Source: Victivallis sp. Marseille-Q1083 (GTDB lineage Bacteria > Verrucomicrobiota > Lentisphaeria > Victivallales > Victivallaceae). From it: a stretch of 64,000 nucleotides of DNA. The stretch is taken from assembly GCF_903645315.1 (NCBI RefSeq), contig NZ_CAHJXL010000001.1, positions 372,001 through 436,000 of the forward strand, given 5' to 3'. Of the stretch, positions 26,880 to 34,370 are shown in pieces (position 1 is the first letter of the stretch; the number at the start of each line of letters is the position of its first letter). The notes under the pieces were generated by a model. The model worked only from the letters and a program-made list of their open reading frames with translations. It had not been told where the DNA came from and did not search any database. The translations under genes were made by a program, and so were the position numbers.

Positions 26880-29225
26880 ATGAAGGAACTGCTGCATCAA
26901 GCCAAAATCATCTGGAACGACAATCCGCTGCCGCAAAAAAATCAATACGTCGCGTTCCGCCGGGAATTCCAAACCTCCGGCGGCGGCGGACGGGTCGCCC
27001 TTGCCGCCGACAGCAACTTCCTGGCTTACCTGAACGGCCGCGAAATCGGCCGCGGCCAATTCTCCGACGCGCCGCAGGACCGGACCTACACCGTCTTCGA
27101 CACCGAATTCCGGCCGGGCTGCAATGTGCTGGAAGTGCTGGTCTATTACTGCGGCGGCAATTTCTCCACCTATGCGGCCGGCCAGGCCGGCCTGATCGGC
27201 GCCATCCGCTGCGGCAACACCGCCATTGTCACCGACCGCCGCTGGCATTGCGCCGTGCAGACCGGTTTCCGGCAGGGCGAGTATGAGAAACTCACGACGC
27301 AACTGGGTTACGTCGTCTGTTACGACGCCGCCCGCGCCATTGAATTTCCGCTCGGCGCCCAGCCGCCCGGCCCGGAGTGGCGGCCGGCGGTCGAACTGGC
27401 GACCGGCGTCGAAGGATACTGGCGCTCCCTCGAACCGCGGCCGCTGCCGCCGCTGGAATTGCGGCCGCCGCTGACCGCTCATATCGTCAAAGCCGCCTGG
27501 CTGCGGCGGACGCGGGAGCTGGACACTTTTGCCGAAACCGCCGACGCCGACGCGCTTGTTTTCATCGACCCGGCCGAACTGTTCGAAGCCGGACAACTGA
27601 AATCGCCGCCCGACGATTACAACGGCTATTGCCTGATCGCCGACCTCGGCGGCGAAGCGTTCGGTTTCATCGACCTGGAATTGACCGCGCCGGCCGGCAC
27701 TGTCGTCGATATCTCCCACGGCGAGCACCTCGACGACGGCAAAGTGCGGATGTTCGTCGGCGGCCGTCATTTCACCGACCGTTACCGCTGCCGGGACGGC
27801 CGCCAGAGTTTCCAACTGCCGTTCCGGCGGGTCGGCTGCCGTTATCTCCAGTTGAACATCGCCAACCTCTGCGGACCGATTCGCATCCACCGCATCGGCC
27901 TGACGCCCCACGAGGCGGTACGGCCGGCCGCCGGCAGCTTCAACTGCGCCGACCGGAATTATCTGAAACTGCGCGAATTGTCAGTCCGGACGCTGGAATT
28001 GTGCATGCACGAGCACTATGAGGATTGTCCGTGGCGGGAGCAGTCGCTGTACGCCTATGACTCCCGCAACCAGGCGCTGTACGGCTATTATGTCTGGGGC
28101 AACTACCATTATGCGGCGACCAGCTTCACCATCCTCGGCCGGACCGTCGGCGACGACGGGCTGTTGAACCTTTGCGCGCCGAGCATGCGGACGCTGACCA
28201 TCCCGTGTTTCAGCTTCGTCTGGGTGGCGGCCATTCTGGAAAATGTGCTCTTCAGCGGCTGTTTCCAGTTGTTCCGCCGCTTCGACCGCCAGATCGCCTT
28301 CATGATTTCCAAGGCGCTGTCCGGCTATTGCGAAAGCAATCAACTGTATCATCCCGGCAGTGAACCGCAAACCTGGCACTTCTACGAGTGGGCGCCGGAG
28401 CTGTTCCCATTCGGCTCCTGCCGCGCCGATGAATTCCACGCATTGTACAATCTTTACCTTTGCGAAATGCTCGAATCCTACGCCCGGCTGCTCGAACTCG
28501 ACCGGCAGCCGGAACGCGCCGAACGCTACCGGAAAATTCTGGCGGCGCTGCGCCGGGCGATCGACCGGGCCTTCTGGGTGGAAGAGCGGCAATGCTACGC
28601 GACCAAGCTGATCGGCGGCAAACCCTCTGACCTGGGCCACGACCATACCCAGTTTCTGGCGTTGTGGACCCGGACGGCGCCGCCGGAAAAAGTTCCGGCC
28701 GTGCTGGACACCATCTACAGCGGCCGGCTGACGCCGGTGACGCTGAGCGCATTGCCCTATCTCTGCCGGGTCATGTTCTCCGGCGGCCCCGAAGGCCGGC
28801 GCTATGTCGGACGCAAACTGCAGGAGTACTTTGACGGCATGCTGCAGCGGGAAGCGACCAGCCTGTGGGAAACTACCGTCGGCGGCGACGACTTCGAGCA
28901 GGCCGGCAGCCTCTGCCACGGCTGGAGCGCGCTGCCGGTCTATTTCTACCATGCCGGCATTCTCGGCGTCACGCCGCTGGAACCGGGCTTCCGGCGCTTT
29001 CAGGTTTCTCCGTACGGCGACCGGCTCGACGCGGCGGAGGGAACGGTCCCGACGCCGGAAGGGTTCATCCGGATCGCCTGGCGGCGGGACGGTGAAACGC
29101 TCGCGCTGGAAATCGAGCATCCGCCGGCGCTGACTCCCGTCGTCGTGCCGCTGCCGGAATGTCCGGTCGGCAGTTTGACGATTAACGGCGCCGCCGTTGA
29201 CCGGGCTTCGGCGGTCATGCCGTGA
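26880..29225 (+). CDS. Alpha-L-rhamnosidase-like (GH78-type) protein
   Basis: The product is 781 residues with no signal peptide, so probably cytoplasmic. An N-terminal beta-sandwich (~10-150, VALAADSNFLAYLNG) and a second sandwich (~190-350) precede the six-hairpin barrel (~360-690) with the hallmark EDCPWREQSLYAYDSRNQ, the Asp/Glu-containing acid segment of GH78. A C-terminal beta domain with GFRRFQVSPYGDRLDAAEG and TPEGFIRIAWRRDG completes the fold. It should release terminal rhamnose or a similar deoxysugar from small imported glycosides. It closes the operon that begins at paaK and is followed by a terminator. Confidence 0.8.
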   Translation: MKELLHQAKIIWNDNPLPQKNQYVAFRREFQTSGGGGRVALAADSNFLAYLNGREIGRGQFSDAPQDRTYTVFDTEFRPGCNVLEVLVYYCGGNFSTYAAGQAGLIGAIRCGNTAIVTDRRWHCAVQTGFRQGEYEKLTTQLGYVVCYDAARAIEFPLGAQPPGPEWRPAVELATGVEGYWRSLEPRPLPPLELRPPLTAHIVKAAWLRRTRELDTFAETADADALVFIDPAELFEAGQLKSPPDDYNGYCLIADLGGEAFGFIDLELTAPAGTVVDISHGEHLDDGKVRMFVGGRHFTDRYRCRDGRQSFQLPFRRVGCRYLQLNIANLCGPIRIHRIGLTPHEAVRPAAGSFNCADRNYLKLRELSVRTLELCMHEHYEDCPWREQSLYAYDSRNQALYGYYVWGNYHYAATSFTILGRTVGDDGLLNLCAPSMRTLTIPCFSFVWVAAILENVLFSGCFQLFRRFDRQIAFMISKALSGYCESNQLYHPGSEPQTWHFYEWAPELFPFGSCRADEFHALYNLYLCEMLESYARLLELDRQPERAERYRKILAALRRAIDRAFWVEERQCYATKLIGGKPSDLGHDHTQFLALWTRTAPPEKVPAVLDTIYSGRLTPVTLSALPYLCRVMFSGGPEGRRYVGRKLQEYFDGMLQREATSLWETTVGGDDFEQAGSLCHGWSALPVYFYHAGILGVTPLEPGFRRFQVSPYGDRLDAAEGTVPTPEGFIRIAWRRDGETLALEIEHPPALTPVVVPLPECPVGSLTINGAAVDRASAVMP

Positions 29226-29288
29226 ATTTTCGCCGCTCCGGCTTTTCGCGCCGTTCGGAAGGGCCGGGGCGAAAAGCAATTTTTTTTT
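29226..29288 (+). terminator. Rho-independent terminator after the rhamnosidase-like gene
   Basis: The arms TTTTCGCC-CCGGC and GCCGGGGCGAAAA pair around a loop of about 20 bases and are followed by at least nine T. It marks the end of the paaK-to-rhamnosidase transcription unit. Confidence 0.7.
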
Positions 29289-29308
29289 AAAACGATGATT
29301 CTTTCGCC

Positions 29309-29336
29309 TTGCACAATGTCCGGCAGAGGATATATT
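29309..29336 (+). promoter_or_regulatory. Promoter for the small exported protein gene
   Basis: TTGCAC, a 16-base spacer and TATATT lie 108 bases upstream of the ATG at 29444. The spacer length and the TATATT hexamer match the promoter at 18797. Confidence 0.55.
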
Positions 29337-29443
29337 ACGGAAAGTATCCAGTATTTATCCGGGATCATTCGGCCGGGGGTGCCGTCCGGTGTGTTTTCCC
29401 GGTCCGGCAACAGGTGAAGAGAGACATTCAAGGAGTGGATTTT

Positions 29444-30049
29444 ATGAAAAAAACGTTACTGCTATCGGCTCTGGCGCTGTTATCCGTCAATGTGGTTACG
29501 GCTGCCGAACCCAGTCCGGAAGAAGCCGCCGGCATGTTCGATCCGGCCCGCGAAAACCGTTTGGAGCAGTCGCTGTGCAACGCCGGCAAAGCAATTCTTC
29601 TGTACATTCCCAACCGGCTGCTCGATTTGAGCGATGTCATCTCCCTCAGCCTCGGCGCCGGCCCGGAAGCCTCCCTTGACGTGGCGGTCACCCAGTACGC
29701 CCAGCTCGGCGGCGCGTTCGGCACGAGCTACACGTTGCAGAACGGTTTTCATCGCCAGTACGGCGTCGCCATGATCGAATCCCAGCGTTTCGGCGCCGGC
29801 TGCTGGAACTATGACGAAACCTATGTGCGCAGCGTCTGGGGCCCGATCAACGAATACTGGGTCAACAACCAGGAGTTCTCGCTGGTCAACCGCCATCGCG
29901 ACGTCTACCGCGACAAGGATCTCGATTTCTGGGCGATTTCGGTCAAAGCCGGCTGGCTGGTCAATGCCGGAGTCGCCATCCATCCGCTGGAACTGGGTGA
30001 TTTCTTCTGCGGACTCCTGTTCATCGATTTGGACAACGACGATCTGTAA
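29444..30049 (+). CDS. Small exported protein, family not recognised
   Basis: The product is 201 residues with a signal peptide (first ~21 residues, cleavage near VTAA). The mature part begins PSPEEAAGMFDPARENR and holds a hydrophobic LLYIPNRLLDLSDVISLSLGAG segment, a YDETYVRSVWGP region and a C-terminal GWLVNAGVAIHPLELGDFFCG. The LLDLSDV...HPLELGDF pattern, with several Gly-Ala turns, recalls small outer-membrane or periplasmic proteins. AAGGAG lies 9 bases before the ATG. It is a single-gene unit flanked by its own promoter and terminator. Function unknown. Confidence 0.75.
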   Translation: MKKTLLLSALALLSVNVVTAAEPSPEEAAGMFDPARENRLEQSLCNAGKAILLYIPNRLLDLSDVISLSLGAGPEASLDVAVTQYAQLGGAFGTSYTLQNGFHRQYGVAMIESQRFGAGCWNYDETYVRSVWGPINEYWVNNQEFSLVNRHRDVYRDKDLDFWAISVKAGWLVNAGVAIHPLELGDFFCGLLFIDLDNDDL

Positions 30050-30071
30050 ATTTTGCCAGTGCTTTCGCGCA

Positions 30072-30107
30072 ACAGCGGTAGAACGACAGAACTGCCGCTG
30101 TTTTTTT
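30072..30107 (+). terminator. Rho-independent terminator after the small exported protein
   Basis: A 9-bp stem ACAGCGGTA/TGCCGCTGT with one T-G pair is followed by seven T. Confidence 0.82.
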
Positions 30108-30186
30108 GTTAAAATCTTCCAGACCTCCCGGCGGACGCCGTTTTAGCGCAAACCGACGATCCGGCGGGCCGGTGCGGAAGCCCGAA

Positions 30187-30217
30187 CGGCCGGAATTCCC
30201 TTCCGCAATTCCGGCCG
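30187..30217 (+). promoter_or_regulatory. Strong hairpin in the mgtE leader
   Basis: A perfect 11-bp stem CGGCCGGAATT/AATTCCGGCCG with a 9-base loop lies 59 bases before the mgtE start. No T run follows, so it is not a plain terminator. It may be part of a cis-regulatory leader; it does not match the M-box (ykoK) layout that I can recall. Confidence 0.4.
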
Positions 30218-30275
30218 GGATTTCACGAAATATCCGGATCCCGGCTCCGGGTTCAACGGCAGATTGGATATCCTT

Positions 30276-31643
30276 ATGGAATCGGTTCGCTTAGACAAGA
30301 AACATATTCAGAATCTTCTGCGGAACGGCCTTTACGACGAGTTGCGGCGGACGATTGCCGAGACCGACCCGGTCGACGTGGCCGATTTGATGGAAGAACT
30401 TGATCCGGAAGAAGTCGAGCTGATTTTCTCCATTCTGGACAATGAACTGGCCTCCGAAGTCATCGTCGAAATGGACGCCGGCGACATCGAGGATGTCGTC
30501 GAAAACCTCTCCCCCGACAAACTGGCCGGCATGCTGCAGGAGATGGCGCCGGATGACGCCGCCGACATCCTCAACGAGATGGACGAAGCCGACCAGGATA
30601 CCGTGCTGCATTTGCTGACGCCGGACAAGAAGGAAGAACTGCAGGAACTGGCGGAATACGACCCGGACTCCGCCGGCGGCCTGATGACGCCGGAATTTTA
30701 CGCCGTTCCGGACAACCTGACCGTCGAACAGGCCATCCAGGCGCTGGCCGCCGATGATTTCGACGACCCGGTCACCACCGTGTTCGCCGTCAACGCCGAC
30801 GGCAGGCTGGTCGGCAGCATCCATATTGCCGAATTGATCGCCTTTCCCGGCGACGCCAAAATCCATGACATCGTCGACCAGCAGTTGATCTACGCCACCG
30901 TCGACGAGCCCGGCAGCGAAGTCGCCCGCAAAGTCCGCAAGTATGACCTGATGGTGATCCCGGTGGTCGACCACGATTCCAAGCTGGTCGGCCGGATCAC
31001 CGTCGACGACATCATCGACTTCATCGATGACGAAGCCGCCGAAGACATGGCCAAAATGGCCGGAGCACCGGACATCGAACAGCGGGAAATTTCGCCGCTG
31101 TCCATCGTCCGGCTGCGGCTGCCGTGGTTGTTGATCACGATGCTCACCGGTTCGATCGTCAGTCTTATCGTCCAGAAGCTGCTCTTTCTGCCGACCGCCG
31201 CCGGGCTGGCCGCTTTCGTCCCGGTCATCCTGGGCATGGGCGGCAACACCGGCATGCAGGCCACCGCGGTGACGGTGCGGAGCATTGCGCTCGGCGAAAT
31301 CGAATTCTCCCGGCTGGTCTGGGTATTCCTGCGGGAACTGCTGGTCGGCGCCATCATGGGGGTGGTTTGCGGCGTCATCATTTCGGGCGTCGTCTTTCTC
31401 AATCTGCATTATTTTTCCGACGCGACGGCGACCGGCAATCTCTCGCTGCTCAAATTGATGGTGGTGGTCGCCTGCTCGATGTTTACGGCGATGAGCTTCG
31501 CCGCCTTTTCCGGCGCGATGATGCCGATTCTGCTGCACAAATGCAAGATCGATCCGGCGGTGGCCTCCGGCCCGTTCGTCTCCACCGGCAACGACCTTTC
31601 GGCATCGCTGATCTATCTGGGCATGTGTACGTTGTTGTTGTGA
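30276..31643 (+). CDS. mgtE: Magnesium transporter MgtE
   Basis: The product is 455 residues, the normal MgtE length. A helical, acidic N domain (~1-130, full of DAADILNEMDEAD-type repeats), two CBS domains (~135-255, ending RITVDDIIDFIDDEAAED) and five membrane helices (~285-455) appear in order. The pore motif PVILGMGGNTGMQATAV is intact. It is a homodimeric inner-membrane Mg2+ channel gated by Mg2+ on the cytoplasmic domains. The ATG at 30276 is preferred over a TTG four codons upstream. It is followed after 28 bases by the GT-C-like gene. Confidence 0.95.
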   Translation: MESVRLDKKHIQNLLRNGLYDELRRTIAETDPVDVADLMEELDPEEVELIFSILDNELASEVIVEMDAGDIEDVVENLSPDKLAGMLQEMAPDDAADILNEMDEADQDTVLHLLTPDKKEELQELAEYDPDSAGGLMTPEFYAVPDNLTVEQAIQALAADDFDDPVTTVFAVNADGRLVGSIHIAELIAFPGDAKIHDIVDQQLIYATVDEPGSEVARKVRKYDLMVIPVVDHDSKLVGRITVDDIIDFIDDEAAEDMAKMAGAPDIEQREISPLSIVRLRLPWLLITMLTGSIVSLIVQKLLFLPTAAGLAAFVPVILGMGGNTGMQATAVTVRSIALGEIEFSRLVWVFLRELLVGAIMGVVCGVIISGVVFLNLHYFSDATATGNLSLLKLMVVVACSMFTAMSFAAFSGAMMPILLHKCKIDPAVASGPFVSTGNDLSASLIYLGMCTLLL

Positions 31644-31671
31644 ACGGGGATTCAGCAAGAGGTTTCGAATT

Positions 31672-33318
31672 ATGGCACGCTATGAAGAACATCCCGTCAA
31701 ACCGACGACTGCGGTCATCGTTCTGGTTTTGAGTTTTCTTTTTCTGTACTGTCCCTGGCTGCTCGGCAGCAAGGAACTCTACTGGGAAGAGGTCAATTAC
31801 GCAATTCAGGCGGTGGAAAACACCTGGTTTCCGCCGCTGAGCATCGAACAAGCCGTCGCCGTCGCCAACGGCTTCCCGCTCTATCCGCTGATGGCCAGGC
31901 TGCTCTATGAACTCGGCATTCCGATGGAGCTGGCATTGCGCTTGCTTTCCATCGCCTCGCTGGGCATCCTGGCGACAATGGTCTACCTGACCACCGTCCG
32001 CATCGGCGGTACGATGGCCGGCGCCACGGCAACCGTCACTTTGCTGGCCAGCAACATCGTCATCGAAAAAGCGCTCAACGGTTATCCGAACATGTTGATG
32101 CTGCTTTTGCTGACCGCCGGCCAGCTCAGTTGGTTCACGCTGGGCGCCCGCCGCGGCAACTGGAGCGCGGCATGGCTGGCGGGCTTCGGTTTCACCGCGC
32201 TGGCTTTTTACGTCGGCGGCTTCATGGCCATCGTCTATTTCATCTTTCCGCTGATTTTCCTGCGGCGGCCGCTGAGCGTCAGCACCAAGCTGAACCGTCC
32301 CGGCTTTTATCTCGGCCTGGTGCTGCTGGCGCTGGTGATTCTGTTCTGGAAACTGCCGATTCTGCTCTACGACGGCAATGTCCAGAGCGACCCGTTCTGG
32401 CTGGCCCTGCCGACCGTCGGCCAATACCTCTATCACCTCTGTTTCTTCCCGCTGGATGTGATCGTGCGGTTCCTGCCGTGGACGCTGATCGCCTGGACTC
32501 CGTTCTGCGTCGCTTTTCAGCCGCTGGACCCGGTGCCGATTTTCAGCCGGTATCTGCGCACGCTGTTCATTTCATTGTTCTTCCTGCTCTGGTTCAGTCC
32601 GCTGACCGAACCGCGCGACATCATTCTGCTGGCGCCGCCGCTGGGAATCATGACCGGCATCAACTACTGGCTGCTGGTCCGCCGTTACGGCGGCCAACTG
32701 CACAAGCTGCTGACGCCATTCCTCTGGCTGACCGCCGCCGCCGGGATTGCCATCCTGGGCTTTTATCTGCTGCCGCCGGAATGGTGGACGCAGTTTTTTC
32801 CGCTGGAACGCAGTCTGGAGTTCAGGCACTCGCTGTTCGCCAAGACCAACGGCATCCTGCTGGGCACGCTCGCACTTTTCATCGGCATTTTCCTGTGGAA
32901 AATGTACCGGCATATTCCGATTTGGCTGACGCTGCTGCTGCTGACCATGGCTCCGGTACTGTTCTACTGGAGCATCACCCGACCCTACAGCGATCAGGAG
33001 AACAGCAAGCGGAAATTCGCCCTCTCCCTGCGCAACGCGCTGCTGACGGACACCGGCGACCGGCTGCCGGCGGTTTACATCAACGACATCCGCGGGTTGT
33101 ACGGCGAATGTTTTTACCTGGGCGGCAAGGTTTATAAATTATCCTCGCTGCGCGAATTGCCGCAGGATGCGCCGGTCGTCTATCTGATCAGCCCGGATTA
33201 TCCGGAATCACGCGCCGGCCGGAACTGGAAAAATCTGCTGGACAAAACCTATCAAGAGAAACGCATCTGTCTGTGGCGGGGCGAACTGGACCCGACGACG
33301 ACGGCGCCGGAGCCCTGA
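31672..33318 (+). CDS. Polytopic GT-C-type glycosyltransferase-like membrane protein
   Basis: The product is 548 residues with about eleven hydrophobic helices over residues 12-440 and a soluble C-terminal part (~440-548, TDTGDRLPAVYINDIRG). The first loop has KELYWEEVNYAIQAVENTWFPP, in the position where GT-C enzymes (ArnT/PMT) keep acidic catalytic residues after helix 1. Such enzymes move a sugar from a polyprenyl phosphate donor to a periplasmic acceptor. AGAGG precedes the ATG, and rlmN starts two bases after its stop. The fold is well supported; donor and acceptor are unknown. Confidence 0.65.
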   Translation: MARYEEHPVKPTTAVIVLVLSFLFLYCPWLLGSKELYWEEVNYAIQAVENTWFPPLSIEQAVAVANGFPLYPLMARLLYELGIPMELALRLLSIASLGILATMVYLTTVRIGGTMAGATATVTLLASNIVIEKALNGYPNMLMLLLLTAGQLSWFTLGARRGNWSAAWLAGFGFTALAFYVGGFMAIVYFIFPLIFLRRPLSVSTKLNRPGFYLGLVLLALVILFWKLPILLYDGNVQSDPFWLALPTVGQYLYHLCFFPLDVIVRFLPWTLIAWTPFCVAFQPLDPVPIFSRYLRTLFISLFFLLWFSPLTEPRDIILLAPPLGIMTGINYWLLVRRYGGQLHKLLTPFLWLTAAAGIAILGFYLLPPEWWTQFFPLERSLEFRHSLFAKTNGILLGTLALFIGIFLWKMYRHIPIWLTLLLLTMAPVLFYWSITRPYSDQENSKRKFALSLRNALLTDTGDRLPAVYINDIRGLYGECFYLGGKVYKLSSLRELPQDAPVVYLISPDYPESRAGRNWKNLLDKTYQEKRICLWRGELDPTTTAPEP

Positions 33319-33320
33319 CC

Positions 33321-34370
33321 ATGTCGTCCTGCTTGCCATCCATCCTGACCGTGCCGGAGGCGGAATTACAGGCATTTTTCCGCGACAACGGCGAAAAATC
33401 GTTCCGGCGGAAACAACTGCAGGAGTGGCTGTACCGCCGTCACACGTTGCAGTTCGCCGCCATGACCGACCTGCCCGGCGCTCTGCGGCTGGCGCTGACC
33501 GAACGTTTTGCCGACTGCTCTTCCACGCTGGCCGCCACGCTGCCGGCGCCGGACGGGACGGAAAAGCTGCTGCTGCACCTGGCCGACGGCGAGGCGATCG
33601 AAATGGTGCTCATCCCCTCTCCCGGCCGCATGACATTCTGCCTGAGCACCCAGGTCGGCTGTCCGGTCGGCTGCCGTTTCTGCGCCAGCGGCCGCGACGG
33701 TTTGATCCGCAATCTGCACACCCACGAAATACTTGAGCAACTGTATCACGGCAGCGCCCGCATCGGCCGGCTGCCGGACAATATCGTTTTCATGGGCATC
33801 GGCGAAGGCCTGCTCAATTTGAAACAACTGCTGCCGGCCATCACGATGCTGATCGCGCCGGAGCGGTTCGGCATGGCGCCGCGACGGTTGACCGTCTCGA
33901 CCAGCGGTTATGTCCCCGGCATTTATGAACTGGCGGCATTCGGCCGGGAGTTGAACCTGGCCGTTTCGCTGCACGCCGTCGACGATGCGACCCGGGCCGT
34001 CCTGATTCCGGACACCCTGCGCTATCCGCTCGCCGAAATCCTGGCCGCGGTGGATGACTACCAGCAGAAGATCGGCCGGATGGCGACTTTCGAATACACC
34101 CTGATCGAAGCCGTCAACGACCAGGACAGCGCCGCCCGGGCCCTGGCCCGGCTGGCCCGGCGTCATCACGCCAAAATCAACCTGATTCCCTACAACGCCA
34201 CCACCGAACTTTTCCGGCGGCCTTCCAACGCGGTCATCCGGCGGTTTGCCGAACTTCTCGAGGCGGAGGGCGCCAAAATGACGCTGCGGCTGGAAAAAGG
34301 CGCCAAAGTCGCCGCCGCCTGCGGCCAGTTGCGGGCAACCCACCGCCGAACCCCAGCCGCGACGGAATGA
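33321..34370 (+). CDS. rlmN: 23S rRNA/tRNA adenine C2-methyltransferase, RlmN-type
   Basis: The product is 349 residues. It has the N-terminal helical domain (FRRKQLQEWLYRR), the radical-SAM cysteines CPVGCRFC near residues 114-121, GCPVGCRFCASGRDGL, and the C-terminal AAACGQL cysteine used as methyl carrier. Known RlmN proteins methylate A2503 of 23S rRNA and A37 of some tRNAs. The usual GMGEP motif reads GIGEG here (FMGIGEGLLNL), an unusual change. The chosen ATG follows the upstream stop by two bases; the C-terminus overlaps the next gene by 4 bases (ATGA). Confidence 0.9.
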   Translation: MSSCLPSILTVPEAELQAFFRDNGEKSFRRKQLQEWLYRRHTLQFAAMTDLPGALRLALTERFADCSSTLAATLPAPDGTEKLLLHLADGEAIEMVLIPSPGRMTFCLSTQVGCPVGCRFCASGRDGLIRNLHTHEILEQLYHGSARIGRLPDNIVFMGIGEGLLNLKQLLPAITMLIAPERFGMAPRRLTVSTSGYVPGIYELAAFGRELNLAVSLHAVDDATRAVLIPDTLRYPLAEILAAVDDYQQKIGRMATFEYTLIEAVNDQDSAARALARLARRHHAKINLIPYNATTELFRRPSNAVIRRFAELLEAEGAKMTLRLEKGAKVAAACGQLRATHRRTPAATE

